Assembly (NCBI GenBank): GCA_029834535.1
Contig: JAQMWT010000575.1
Location: 1-64,000 of the forward strand
Reading direction: 5' to 3'
From: Chrysophaeum taylorii
Lineage: Eukaryota; Sar; Pelagophyceae; Pelagomonadales; Pelagomonadaceae
Length of the DNA stretch: 64,000 nt
Under the pieces are notes generated by a model. It ran no database searches. It had not been told where the DNA came from and was given only the letters and a program-made list of their open reading frames with translations. Position 1 is the first letter of the stretch. Each line of letters opens with the position of its first letter. Shown here piece by piece: positions 10,379 to 23,700 of this stretch. The position numbers and the translations under genes are program-made.

Positions 10379-10860
10379 TCGTCCTCACGCTGGTCGTCGA
10401 GCTCTTGAATTCGCAACGGGCAAAAGCCCTCATAGACGGCAGGCACCACGAGCGGATTTCACACTCTTGGCTCGTCGAAGACCAAAAAATCTTCGTCGTC
10501 CTCGGAGGCGCTCGAGAAAGTTCTTCGTGTCGACATCACTGACCACGAAGAGAAAACACACGACCCACCACAACTCGAATACTTAGTACTGCGTGTGTCT
10601 GTCAAGAGGATGACAGTAAACAGGGATCATCGGAACTCGAGCTCAACGACGACGAGGATGATTCGAAGGAATGGTTCGATAAAGTGTCAAAGTTCCTCGC
10701 ACACGCCTTCAACAACAAAGATTCCGAGCGACCATCGCCTGCCGAGGAGCGTGACGAAATCGTTCAGATTGCCTTCAATGCGGATGGAGATTGCGATTTT
10801 CACCGACACTCAAGCCGTTGAGCTCGTTAGTTTTTGCGCCCAATAAGCGTCCACGTATCC
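10379..10860 (+). pseudogene. Decayed paralogue of the giant gene, 3' end
   Basis: Bases 10379-10482 are nearly identical to 24888-24990 of the intact gene (last membrane span and the segment from LLNSQRAKALIDG to HSWLVE). After a diverged piece, 10700-10860 again matches the intact acidic tail, stop region and 3' flank (GAGCGACCATCGCC, CTCAAGCCGTTGAGCTCG, then the AATAAGCGTCC flank). It is the other end of the pseudogene at 5900-7745. Everything between the PSxx region and the last span is missing. Confidence 0.85.
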
Positions 10861-10919
10861 TAAGTGAACCTGAGTTGAGAAAGCCTATCCCAGCAGCGCC
10901 GTGGTGCGCGGTAATGGAG

Positions 10920-11340
10920 TCACAGGGCGTTCAGACGATGGGGTAGAAAGGAGAATTGAGGGAGAGCCATTTGTCGCAGTCTCGAGCGAGGAAGTATCAG
11001 ACCTGCCTTCGTTTTTTTTTGAATTTGCGGGTAGTTTTTGAGACCCCGGCAGGCAGTATGTGGCTGTGGGAATCCGATGGGGCGTTTGTCCATAGACGCA
11101 CTGAGAGGAATGAAGAGGAGAGCATCCAGTCGGGCAGCCCACGTTTCCGCACCTTGGAGGAGGATGGCGACGATGAGACCGACATAGACAGTTGGCTCGA
11201 GCAGAGACGTGTCACGAAGAGGCGAAGACTTGATAACGAAGAGCACCGAAAGCCGCTATCGCCTTCTCCAAGACGAGAGGCAACGTCTTCAGAGTCACTA
11301 CGGTCGCGAGAGAGTACCGAGCCCAGATATTCAAACATGA
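10920..11340 (-). pseudogene. LINE-type reverse transcriptase C-terminal remnant
   Basis: Minus-strand translation gives FEYLGSVLSRD, then after a frameshift SLLEPTVYVGLIVAILLQGAETWAARLD split over two frames. This pairing of YLGS with the [LV]LLxGAETW block is typical of the thumb/connection end of non-LTR retrotransposon reverse transcriptases. No catalytic YxDD region is present, so this is a dead fragment of under 500 bp. Confidence 0.65.
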
Positions 11341-11853
11341 ACGGGCATTACAGTCGCGTAAAGTAATTTAAAGGCTGCTCGGGCAGAAAATATAGTTTTG
11401 CTGCATCACTTCTATAGCCCCGGCCGTCCCGGAGTGAGACTGTGCCTGCTCGCCTCCCGGGCTGGCCGGTTAGCACCCGGAAAGGAAACCCCGCGCTGGG
11501 ATGGGGTTCGCTCGGTTGGGCAGAACGCGACGGACAGGTCGATTGTTCGTGGACCAACACGTCCGCGGCCTGCGACGCTATTGCAAGACCTCGCAGAAGA
11601 CCGCGGTCCGCAGTGGCGGTTCACCATCAACAAGTCCGTCCTCGTCCCTCGCCTCTGCCCCAACTGCGTGATTTTCCTCTGTGATTCCGCACCGGCTCCT
11701 GCCGGTCCGGCCTGGCTCCCATGCTCGGGAGAGGTCTGAAGTTTGCTAGTTAGTTACTTCTATTCCAGTGCCAACCTCGTGCATTACACAACGATGTGAT
11801 GAGCGGATGGGATTAGTTTAGATGGTTATAATCGTCGTCTTCTTTGTTTTTAT
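11341..11853. other. No recognisable gene
   Basis: GC-rich stretch with short open frames only. The phrase CTCCCATGCTCGGGAGAGGTC (11707-11727) recurs in similar form at about 48217-48237 (CTCCCATGCCCGGGAGAGGTC), which suggests shared repeat-derived material. Confidence 0.4.
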
Positions 11854-13212
11854 CTAGGGGAATGATCTCGGACTTGAACTTCTTCTTGAGGATGTGGCCG
11901 TACTTGTTTCGAGCCCACTCAATAAATTGCCTGTCCATGCAGACGTGAGCGAGAGGCCATCTTCTGAGACGACAACTTTACCGTCGAGGTCGAGGATGAA
12001 TGCCGTCGTCTGCTCGAGCGTCGTCGCGTTGAAGCGTGCCGGCATGGGCAAGTGTTCGTTTTGCGGCGACTCGACGCAAAAGTGTGCCACCCACCGCAGG
12101 GTCACCAGCATGTCCAGCTCCTCGTCGCTCAGGAGGGTGTTGCCCACGGTCATGACGATGTTGGCAGCTGAGATGATGCGCTCGCAGAAGCAGCGCACCG
12201 ATATTACCCTTCGAACCTCGTGCCATGTCCGGAAGGTAGCCGTACTCTGCCTTCGATTCGCGCGTAGAGCTTGCCGACGTTAAGCCTCATCAGGTCCAAG
12301 AGCTTGGGGATCCTGGAGGTTTTGCAGAAATCCGAGAGGTCGTCAGGAAATTCCTTGAGCCAATCGATGGTGCGAGCATACTGGACCTACCTCACGAAGA
12401 CGCGTTCGAACTCCACGTTGAAGTCCGGCATTATCCCCTCCAATTCCCCAGTTTGCTGCTGCTGCTGCTGTTGCTCCTCGAGCTGAGGAATGGCTTAAGC
12501 CCAGCAGTCGGGCTCGACGTCGTCATCGTCATCTGAGTCGGACACTGGTGCCGTCGCAGATGCAGCTCATTCCGGCGCCTCCAATGATGCCGCCACCGTC
12601 GCTGCCGCGGCTGCAGAGTCAGCTACGTTGGCTTCCTTTGCCCGGTGGTACCAAAATGCGGTCGAAGCATAATATTCCACGTACATCTTCTTGAGGATGG
12701 CCTTGGCCTTGTCCGACTCCCCTTGATTGTCGAAAGCTTTACAAACCAGCCGCAGGTCCAAGCGGCCTTTAACTCTTCACTCACTCAGGACGCGACACAA
12801 ATTGAAACCCGGCGGCCAGGCGCTTCGTCTTGTCCGTGATGGTACCGCCATCACGAAGGCCCTGGCCGCCGAACTGGTTGCCGTGTGCCTTGTCAAAGCA
12901 CATGTTAACGACGTGAGTTAGGAGCTCGACAAAGTTCGTGAACTCGCCCCGAACGTAGTAGGTAGGAGTGCCCTGCGCGTCAAGTACTTGCACTAGGCGC
13001 GCCCTCCACCACCCGACGAGCGTGTCCCGGAAGAACTCGTCCTCGAAGTTCGACTTCGAGACGCGGGATTCGCCGTAGATGTAGAAGTGTGCCATCTTAG
13101 CGAGCGCCAACGACATCATGTCGTTGTTTCCTTTCAGCACGAACGAGTCGAGCGTCCCTGGGCGTACCCCCGCCGCAATCGCTCTGCTAGCCTCGCTTGC
13201 GTCACCACACAT
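11854..13212 (-). pseudogene. hAT-like transposase remnant
   Basis: Frame-shifted minus-strand pieces run in order: SFVLKGNNDMMSLALAKMAH and a following block to FVELLTHVVNMCFDKAHG (13212-12781); KAKAILKKMYVEYYASTAFW (about 12700); FPDDLSDFCKTSRIPKLLDL (about 12350-12290); and CERIISAANIVMTVGNTLLS then DEELDMLVTLRWVAHF (12190-12090). The last block has the layout of the hAT C-terminal dimerisation domain (CER[IL]xSAAxxV, then N.LSxExL..L..LR). Stops and frameshifts between blocks make it inactive. Confidence 0.6.
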
Positions 13213-14757
13213 TGAGCGCCTCCTGGATCCCCGTCTGCCTCTCGTGGACCTGCTTGCACTTTTTTTCTGGCTTGGCGAAGTGTTTGATAGCCTCGGTCGT
13301 GTTCCAGCACCTCTTCTTTTGGTTGTACTGCAGCCTCAGCAATGCGCAGCACATGCCGGTGTCGTCCTGGTGCCATCCTCCTCCTCACCGTCGTCATCAG
13401 CACTACCCTCGCTCTCATTCTCCACCGGAGGCGACTGCTCCGCGTCTGCCGGCCTGGCCGTCGCACGCGGGGTCCGTAGCGCAGACATCGTCTACAGGCT
13501 TGGCCCAGCCATCTCGATGACTTGGGTGAGGATTTCGTAATGTAAGAATAGTATACTTTACCATCGCTTTTTTGGCGCAACAGTAAAGTAACAGAAAAAG
13601 TAAAATAAATAAAGGAATTTGGTAACTTTCTTCGTTTGAGTACTAAATGCATAGTTTTTTGTTACGAGTCGTGGCTTTTGAAGGCTGACAACGCGACGGC
13701 AAAGCAGAGGGCGGCGCCGAAGGACGACAAGTCGCAGCGGCGGCGCGTGGCGACGGACACGCCGTCGCAGGGGCGCGCCGAGACTGAGACGCTCAAGGTC
13801 CGCAGCAGCTACGACGCCATCCGGCCTCTGGCGCACAGCATCTTAGGCAATCATGGAGGGCGAGATCTTTAAAAAAGAAGACGGCCGAAGGCCAGGCCGA
13901 GTTAGGCGCGCCGCAGGTGAAAGCGGTGACTCGAAAAGTGTGCAAAATGTCCCTTAGAAGCCCCAGTAGTTTGTGGCGGCAAACGTTCCGAACGCCGGGG
14001 AGAAGCGCTGCTCCGTGCGGAATATTCTTTCGCCGCCATCCGGACACCGTCGAAGCTTCGTCTCGAGTCCTTGATTGCGGGCGCCGAGAACAAAAAAATG
14101 AATACATTCGTTGAAGAGTCGTGACGACAAGCCTTCTGCCTCGGACGCTAGCGCCAGCTTGTCAAGCCCAAAGGATGAGTCCGCCCCCAACGACGTCTTG
14201 GCGATGACTCCGATGCTAGATTTTTGCTTGCACGCCGCGGGTCCGCTCGCCCGGCTCTCAGTCACAATCATCGAGACACCCCGATAGGTGACCCGGCCTC
14301 GCTGGTGGGTCTTCTCGCGGCCCTTCCCTTCCTCGAATAGCGTCGTCTTCGATTGTCTGCTTCCCCCCAATAGAGGCCACATAAAATAAATCGCGCAAGA
14401 AGGCGAAACTCGCCTCAGGTTTCAACCCCCGACTTTGGCGCGGCCGACCCCTTGTGGCGGCAGCGACTCCTCCTACGAGTCTCGGGCTTGTGAACGAACG
14501 AACGAACGAACGAACTCCCACGTGTGAAGTCGCCGGCTCGGTCTCGTTGTTAGCTTGGCGTTTTTTTGGCGGACGAAAAAAAAATGGCAAATGGTGACGT
14601 GGAAAGCGACTGTTATGTACTTCATTGGTGCCATACATACACTAGAAAAAGTCGTCGTTCAATAAAGTCGATCGACTTTTTTTATTGATGAAATTTCGAA
14701 ACAGTCCCAGTGATGGATGTATGTAGGAGGGTAATGGTTGAATAAATTTTTGCACTG
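13213..14757. other. Decayed DNA upstream of the giant gene
   Basis: Only short frames are present (for example minus 13954-14382, 142 aa, unrecognised). A (GAAC)n microsatellite lies at 14491-14515. The last 60-100 bases before 14758 are AT-rich and are the presumed promoter/5' leader of the giant gene; similar but diverged sequence precedes the pseudogene. Confidence 0.4.
14491..14515. repeat. (GAAC)n microsatellite
   Basis: Six tandem GAAC units. Confidence 0.85.
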
Positions 14758-17700
14758 ATGATGTTTCTCGCTTCTGCATTGGTCGGCGCCGCCGTCTTGA
14801 GCGCGTTGTCCGTCAACGGTGCGTCGAATCGCCTTCGTTCGCGTCGAGGTCTTGCCCGCAGGCTTCGGTGCCGACAATTGCACGCAAACGAATTCCAGCG
14901 TGTCGACATGCAACGGTACTTTGATCGACTTCGAAATGTACGACTCGTACGGCGACGGCTGGAACGGGGCGTGCTTCACGATCAACGGTACGTGCACGAG
15001 CTGCGAGGTTGAGTCGGGCACGCTTTACAGTGGTGTGTACGGGACGCAGCCGGTGTGCATACATTGCGATACGCCGACTACCTACGACGTCGCCGTAACG
15101 GCCGGAATCTATCCTAGCGAGATAACCTGGCGCCTAGGAGACTTGGCGGATGGGAGCGGCGCATCAAAGACAACCTTCACCTGCGGGACGACGATTTCGC
15201 CGACGTCGTCGACCGCGCCCACGAGTTCCCCGTCGAACCTGCCCTCGCTGGGCCCTACGTCGAACGTGAGCATCCATTACGTGGACTGTCAGAACGGAGG
15301 CTGCGGTGGCGGCGAACATGGTTGCAACCAAACGTATTCCGACGAGTCGACATGCAACGGAACCTTGATCGATTTCGAAATGTTCGACGCGTACGGCGAC
15401 GGCTGGAACGGAGCCTGCTTCGCGATCAGCAACGCCGAGTGTTCGAGCTGCGAGGCGGAGAAGGGGTCGCTCTATTCGGGTTTCAACGGGACGCAGGCCG
15501 TGTGCATGCATTGCGACGCCCCTGGCTCGTACGAGATCACCGTGTCGGGGGGCGAATTTTCCAGCGAGATATCTTGGCGCCTCGGAAACTTAGCCAGCGG
15601 AAACAGCACCAACACGAAGTATTTCGCCTGTTACACGAACGCGCCGTCGGTCCGTCCTTCGTCGGTGCCCAGCACCAGCCCATCGGTGTCGCCAAGCGCC
15701 GTGCCCTCGACGTTGCCGTCGGGACGTCCTCAGAGTCGCCCGACCACGGACCCTACGTCGCTTCCGACCTTGCTTCCGTCCTCCCTTCCCACGACCGTGC
15801 CCTCCGAGCGGCCGTCTGCGTGCCCGTCGTGGTCTCCAACGAGTCACCCAACATCAATGCCGACGTTGCTGCCCTCTGACACCCCGTCTTCGAAACCATC
15901 GTTGCTTCCCGCTCCCCAGCCAACGGCGAGTCCTTCGGGTTCACCGGTCGGTGAGCCTACTGGTTTACCCTCGAGCCAGCCGTCGGCGTCCCCCACAAAA
16001 ACTCCCACAAACAACCCAACGACCTCGCCCTCGACCGTGCCCAGCGCCGCACCTACGGCACCGCCCTCGAGATATCCATCAGCTTCTCCTTCAGCAACAC
16101 CATCATCAGTTCCCACTTCCGAGCCGAGTGGTATACCAAGTTCGTGGCCGACGATCCAGCCATCTTCGTTTCCTTCGGAAAGGCCTTCGTCGACACCTAC
16201 GATGCAACCGACCTCGATTCCGACAGCACCACCATCTCCGATCCCGGCTTCGAATCCTTCGGGGAGCCCATCACCTCTTCCCACGCCCGAGCCGAGTGGG
16301 AGACCGACGCTCACGCCATCGAGCTCGCCGAGCAGCGCACCGAGTGAATCGCCCTCGACGCAGCCATCTGCTGCTCCTTCAGCAACACCATCATCAGTTC
16401 CCACTCCCGAGCCGAGTAGGAGCCCAACAGCTAGGCCATCGAGTTTGCCGATGAGTGTACCGAGTTCGTTGCCTACCATCAAACCATCCGCAGTTCCATC
16501 GACATGGCCATCGTCGACACCTACGATGCAACCGAGCTCGACGCCGACAGCACTACCTTCTCCGATTCCAGCTTCCAGTCCGTCGGGGAGCCCAACATCT
16601 ATTCCCACACCTGACCCGAGTGGGACACCGACATTCACACCATCAATCTCGCCGAGCAGCGCACCGAGTGAATCGCCCTCGACGCAGCCGTCTGCTGCTC
16701 CTTCAGCAACACCATCATCAGTTCCCACTCCTGACCCGAGTGGGAGCCCAACAGCTAGGCCATCGAGTTTGCCGATGACTGCACCGAGTTCGTTGCCGAC
16801 GATCCAGCCATCTGCAGTTCCATCGACAAGGCCATCGTCGACACCCACAATACACCCGAGCTCGATGCCGACAGCACTGCCTTCTCCGATTCCAGCTTCC
16901 AGTCCGTCGGGGAGCCCAACATCTATTCCCACACCTGACCCGAGTGGGAGACCGACATTCACACCATCAAGCTCACCCAGCAGCGCACCGAGTGAATCGC
17001 CCTCGACGCAGCCGTCTGCTGCTCCTTCAGCAACACCATCATCAGTTCCCACACCTGACCCGAGTGGGAGACCGACATTCACACCATCAAGCTCACCCAG
17101 CAGCGCACCGAGTGAATCGCCCTCGACGCAGCCATCTGCTTCTCCGTCAGCAACACCATCATCAGTTCCCACTCCTGAGCCGAGTGGGAGCCCAACAGCT
17201 AGGCCATCGAGTTTGCCGATGACTGCACCGAGTTCGTTGCCGACGATCCAGCCATCTGCAGTTCCATCGACAAGGCCATCGTCGACACCCACAACACACC
17301 CGAGCTCGATGCCGACAGCACTGCCTTCTCCGATTCCAGCTTCCAGTCCGTCGGGAAGCCCAACATCTATTCCCACACCTGACCCAAGTGGGACGCCGAC
17401 ATTCACACCATCAAGCTCGCCGAGCAGCGCACCAAGTGAATCGCCCTCGACGCAGCCGTCTGCTGCTCCTTCAGCAACACCATCATCAGTTCCCACTCCC
17501 GAGCCGAGCGGGAGCCCAACAGCTAGGCCATCGAGTTTGCCGATGACTGCACCGAGTTCGTTGCCTACCATCAAACCGTCAGCAGTTCCATCGACATGGC
17601 CATCGTCGACACCCACAACGCAGCCGAGCTCGATGCCGACAGCACTGCCTTCTCCGATTCCAGCTTCCAGTCCGTCGGGGAGCCCAACATCTATTCCCAC

Positions 17701-20700
17701 ACCTGACCCGAGTGGGAGACCGACATTCACACCATCAAGCTCACCCAGCAGCGCACCGAGTGAATCGCCCTCGACGCAGCCGTCTGCTGCTCCTTCAGCA
17801 ACACCATCATCAGTTCCCACACCTGACCCGAGTGGGAGACCGACATTCACACCATCAAGCTCACCCAGCAGCGCACCGAGTGAATCGCCCTCGACGCAGC
17901 CGTCTGCTGCTCCTTCAGCAACACCATCATCAGTTCCCACACCCGAGCCGAGTGGGAGCCCAACAGCTAGGCCATCGAGTTTGCCGATGACTGCACCGAG
18001 TTCGTTGCCGACAATCCAGCCATCTGCAGTTCCATCGACAAGGCCATCGTCGACACCCACAACACACCCGAGCTCGATGCCGACAGCACTGCCTTCTCCG
18101 ATTCCAGCTTCCAGTCCGTCGGGAAGCCCAACATCTATTCCCACGCACAAGCCGAGTGGGAGACCGACATTCACACCATCAAGCTCACCCAGCAGCGCAC
18201 CAAGTGAGTCGCCCTCGACTCAGCCATCTGCTTCTCCGTCAGCAACACCATCATCAGTTCCCACTCCTGAGCCGAGTGGGAGCCCAACAGCTAGGCCATC
18301 GAGTTTGCCGATGACTGCACCGAGTTCGTTGCCGACGATCCAGCCATCTGCAGTTCCATCGACAAGGCCATCGTCGACACCCACAACGCACCCGAGCTCG
18401 ATGCCGACAGCACTGCCTTCTCCGATTCCAGCTTCCAGTCCGTCGGGAAGCCCAACATCTATTCCCACGCACAAGCCGAGTGGGAGACCGACATTCACAC
18501 CATCAAGCTCACCCAGCAGCGCACCAAGTGAGTCGCCCTCGACTCAGCCATCTGCTTCTCCGTCAGCAACACCATCATCAGTTCCCACTCCTGAGCCGAG
18601 TGGGAGCCCAACAGCTAGGCCATCGAGTTTGCCGATGACTGCACCGAGTTCGTTGCCGACGATCCAGCCATCTGCAGTTCCATCGACAAGGCCATCGTCG
18701 ACACCCACAACGCACCCGAGCTCGATGCCGACAGCACTGCCTTCTCCAATTCCAGCTTCCAGTCCTTCGGGGAGCCCATCATCTCTACCCACACCTGACC
18801 CAAGTGGGACACCGACGTTCACACCATCAAGCTCGCCGAGCAGCGCACCAAGTGAGTCGCCCTCGACTCAGCCATCTGCTTCTCCGTCAGCAACACCATC
18901 ATCAGTTCCCACTCCTGAGCCGAGTGGGAGCCCAACAGCTAGGCCATCGAGTTTGCCGATGACTGCACCGAGTTCGTTGCCGACGATCCAGCCATCTGCA
19001 GTTCCATCGACAAGGCCATCGTCGACACCCACAACGCACCCGAGCTCGATGCCGACAGCACTGCCTTCTCCGATTCCAGCTTCCAGTCCGTCGGGAAGCC
19101 CAACATCTATTCCCACGCACAAGCCGAGTGGGAGACCGACATTCACGCCATCGAGCTCGCCGAGCAGCGCACCGAGTGAATCGCCCTCGACGCAGCCATC
19201 TACTTCTCCGTCAGCAACACCGTCATCAGTTCCCACACCCGAGCCGAGTGGGAGCCCAACAGTAAGGCCATCGAGTTTGCCGATGAGTGCACCGAGTGCG
19301 TTGCCTACCATCAAACCATCAGCAGTTCCATCGACATGGCCATCGTCGACACCTACAACGCAGCCGAGCTCGATGCCGACAGCACTGCCTTCTCCGATTC
19401 CAGCTTCCAGTCCGTCGGGGAGCCCATCCTCTCTACCCACACCTGACCCAAGTGGGACGCCGACATTCACACCATCAAGCTCGCCGAGCAGCGCACCAAG
19501 TGAATCGCCCTCGACGCAGCCGTCTGCTGCTCCTTCAGCAACACCATCATCAGTTCCCACTCCCGAGCCGAGCGGGAGCCCAACAGCTTGGCCATCGAGT
19601 TTGCCAACGAGTGTTCCGAGTGCTTCGCCTACCATCAAACCATCCGCAGTTCCATCGACAAGGCCATCGTCGACACCTACGATGCAACCGAGCTCGATGC
19701 CGACAGCACCGCCCTCTCCGATCCCGGCATCGAGTCCTTCGGGGAGCCCATCCTTTCTACCCACACTCGAGCCAAGTGAGAGCCCGACATTCACGCCATC
19801 ATCTTCGCCAAGCAGCGCGCCGAGCGCATTGCCCTCGACGCAGCCATCTGCTTCTCCTTCCGCAACACCATCATCAGTTCCCACTTCCGAGCCGAGTGAG
19901 AGTCCAACAGCTAAGCCATCGAGTTTGCCGAGGAGCCCCCCGAGTGCATTGCCGACGATGCAGCCGTTTGCGTTTCCATCGGCAAGTCCATCGTCGACAC
20001 CCACGACGCAGTCGAGCTCGATGTCGACAGCACCACCTTCTCCGATCCCCGTTTTGAATTCATTTTCGCCGTCTTTCGCACCGAGTGGAAAGCCGTCTGC
20101 GATTCCCTCTATCGTGCCGACCGCGTTGCCGACACCCACACTATTGTCTTCAGCCATTCCAATTGCAAACCCAACATCATCATGGAGCTCGCCACCATCC
20201 ATGCTTCCCACGGCTCTTAGTCTTGGCGCATTAGATGATCCGTCAGGGAGTCCTCTGCCAACTTCTTTTCCGACGCCACTTAGCACCCTAAGTCCGAGTC
20301 TGCAACCGACGACCAACGTGCCATCCAGTGCCTCCTCCATGCCGCCGACAAAAATTCTTTCGCAGCCGCCAACGCGCTCACCACTGGCGGACTCAAAAGT
20401 GCCCTCCGCCGTTTTCAGCACGTACCCATCACCGTTTTCTACAATAGCGCCCACAGCATTTTCCTCGAGTGAGGAGCCAGCGCCATCTCATCACGGAACG
20501 TCACAGCCTACAACACAGCCCTTATTGCGTACAACAGCACCCGTCAGCTTGTTAACTGCGGGCCCTTCTTTTAGCGCCATCACGCACTCGCCCGTGAGAG
20601 TACCGACGCCATCTGTCGCGTCGCTCGAGCTTAGGGCATATACTCCGAACGTCACACTCGCTCAAGACAAGCTCGTCATTCGTGGTGTCATCAATGTGCC

Positions 20701-23700
20701 GTCGAGGGTGATCGGAAGGCGGCAACTCGAAGAAGAAGAAGAAGAAGAAGAGGCAGCAAGCGTAGTCAATGCGTCGTGGACTTTGTTGCAAGGGACGTTC
20801 GCGGAGAACCGCACGCTAGCAGATGTGGCGCGTACGACACTCTCGATCTCCGAACCCGCTTTTCGAGAGACGTTGTCACACGATCTGGTCGTATCTGCCA
20901 ACTCGCTTGTTTCTGGTACTGACTACATTTTCGTGTTTCAAGCGTTGACTATCGAATCAAGCATGTACTCCCTTGTCGATGTCGACGTCCGTAAATCGCC
21001 ACACTCGGGTTCGCTCGATGTGATCCCAACAGAAGGCCTCGCGTTCTTCGATCTCTTTGATTTGCGAGCAGCAAACTGGCTGGGCGACGAGCTTCCGTTC
21101 GATTACGAGTTTAGGATTGGGCCGAGCGCGTTCTCGGATGAGGGTGCTGTCTTGCAGGCGGCGAGCAATGCCTCAGCCGCGCTCGACTCGCGACTTCCCG
21201 CTGGTCTGCCGAACGTGACGCTTACGGTTATTGTCATAGACGCACTCGGGGCTCAAGGTACGGCCGATGGAGTCGCGCGCGTGGTCGCAGATTCGGAAGT
21301 ATCATCTGAATCGGACTTCAACGAGGTTCTCTCCGAAGCTCTGGCAGACGCATTTGAAGAAGAGTCATTTGACTCGGTTTGCCAGGTTATTATGGCTTCG
21401 ATGCCTTACGTGCGCGGCGACGCAACTGTGCTGGAAAGCCTCATTCGCACCCACGATGAAAGCTTCAAGGCGTTCGTAGATACAACGTCACTCTCAGAGC
21501 TCACGCAGACCGCGAGTACTTTGCTCTATCTCATGGATGAACCAGACGTGCTGCCCGAAGACGCGGCGGAGACGGCACTTGAGCTGATAAGCAACGTCAC
21601 CATGCATGTCGAGGAGGTTGGAATTGGATCGTCGAACTCTACGGTGCCGACCGTCATTTTGGATGTTGTATCGAGCATCCTCGAGAGTGTGTTGTTCAGC
21701 ACTATCATCGCGCAGAACACGGAAGCAGCCGATACGCTCCTGGGTACAATTGAGTCGCTCACTGCTGCGCAGCGAAACACGCTCATATATAACGAGGAAT
21801 CCGTGCAAGCAAACGCGGAGTTCGTACGCACCGTAAGCCAGCGCACATCGCCTCATCGAAATCAAGTGGTGGAAGTCACGACAAAGATGATGAATGCGTC
21901 GGTGTCTATCGATGCGAATCACGATGTGCAGTACGACGTTTCGTTGACCGAGTTCAAAATCAACCCATTCAACACGATCTCGGGGTCCGTCGCCTCGTCA
22001 GACACGCTCCGCTTTTATTTTACGGCCAGGGACGAATTCGATATAGACTTGGAGTATAACGAGACAACGGTCACCCTTGATGTTGCAGGCAGGAATACAC
22101 TCGACGATGCGACATTCTCAAACGAAACCGTCACTGCGACGTGCGAGTGTGGATTCGAGGGCGTCCAAACGGTATCGTGCCCAGGTGGCACGACGAACCG
22201 CTCGCTCTATTGCGATGGCGTTCCCAGTTCTGTCGAGTTTTCGTGCAACGCGTCACGGTCGGCGTGTGCGACTTGGAGTGACGGTCTCTGGGTTGTGCCA
22301 GACTATTGCCAAATCATAAATACCGAGGACGAAGGGGTGGTAAGTTGTGAGTGCTCGATCAGTAACACGCAAGAAAGCAGCGATTACTCGACAGTCGATG
22401 AGGTCAGCGACGCAGTAGAGCGGTACACCGCGGTCTTTGAGACGAAACCGACGCTAGCGGCATCTCTCCTCATGCTGAAAGCGACAACAATTATTCTCGG
22501 TTTCACGCTCTTCGCGGCGGGCGTCGGAGAGATTTTGGACAGGAAGCACGAGTCGTTGAGTTTTGCTGTGCGAACCAGCGTGCGCGGGTCTCTCGTTTCT
22601 CAGGAATGGAGTTCTTGGAGAAGTGCGCTGATCTTTCGCCATCCAATCCTCAACTTACTTCTGGTTCACAGTTAACACCAGAGTCGAAATCAAAAGCGTT
22701 TTTTTTTTCCAGTATGACCACGAAATGCTCGTTGTAATATTGAGGCTTTCTTCTGCACACAGATGAAAGCGTGCCACGCCGCACCCGGGCCTGGAAGTTC
22801 GGCATGGAGTTGCTTGTGATCTTGATAGCAGTAGGACTGGAAATTGTCTGGGAGTATCCGATCGAAAACTGTGCCAAACACGGCGAATCTTCGTGCGGCC
22901 AAGTGAAGAGCCTTGGGTCGAGGAGTAAACTGTGCCAATGGGATGAATGCAGTGGCTTTTGCGTAAGCACCCAGAGTCGAGGTGCCCGTTTTTAATTTTT
23001 TCTCAATGCTGCACGTCTTGCGTCAAGCATAGTGGCAGCGCCTCACCACAGGTTCCCGCTGTGCTTGGCAAGGGTGTTGCCGTGGCCTCGGACCACGTGC
23101 TCATGGTCTTCCTCATCCAGCCGATCGTTATCATTATTCTCGCAGCTGGGAATTGGCTCATGGACAACTACCTCCTCGCACCTGTCCCACCAATGCTGAC
23201 GTTAATGTGGTTGAATGTCCTCGCCGGGCCGCCAGCTGGCTGTCAGTCTGCCAGCTCTCCTTCTTCTTCTTCTTCTTCTTCTTCTTCAAAAAGTAGCGTC
23301 GTCAAGGAGCAACGAAATGGTCGTCCAACCGGCAACGCTTCTTTATCCAGTCAGAGGTCGGTGGTTGTTTCGGCCAGCCAAGAGCAGTCTGGCGAGTTTG
23401 ACGAAGACAACGACGAAGAAAAAGAGTCTTTTGCGAACTGCGGCACGGTCCAGAACAAACACGAGATAGAGCACTTGCGCATCACGGCCCTACAGGGTTG
23501 GATTGAAGAAGTTTCTCGCTCAGTCGCTCAGTCATCCGCTGGAGCGAACCGGAACTTAGAATCCGGTGATTTTGCGTACCCCCGTCCGGCGAGGCGCGAC
23601 CCGCTGTCGGCCGCAAGACGTTCGAGCATCCTGGCAGTCAAGCACGCCGCAGCAAGCGCTTCGCGTGGCCTAAAAAAGCAATTGGGCTCGAACGTGCCTG

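Noticed and set aside
15640-20150. Possible CRISPR-like or satellite direct repeats
   Set aside because: Repeats are coding, multiples of 12 bp, in frame throughout, with no spacers; the context is eukaryotic.
15844-20454. Long minus-strand open frames rich in Gly, Val and Asp (776 and 528 codons)
   Set aside because: They are the antisense of the PSxx repeats; the regular codon periodicity keeps that strand open. Signal peptide, modules and introns support the plus strand.
22676-22946. Treating the giant ORF stop at 22675 as the gene end and 22947 as a separate gene start
   Set aside because: Phase-compatible GT-AG introns join the frames, the intervening frame encodes a clean membrane span, and the pseudogene keeps both ends as one unit.
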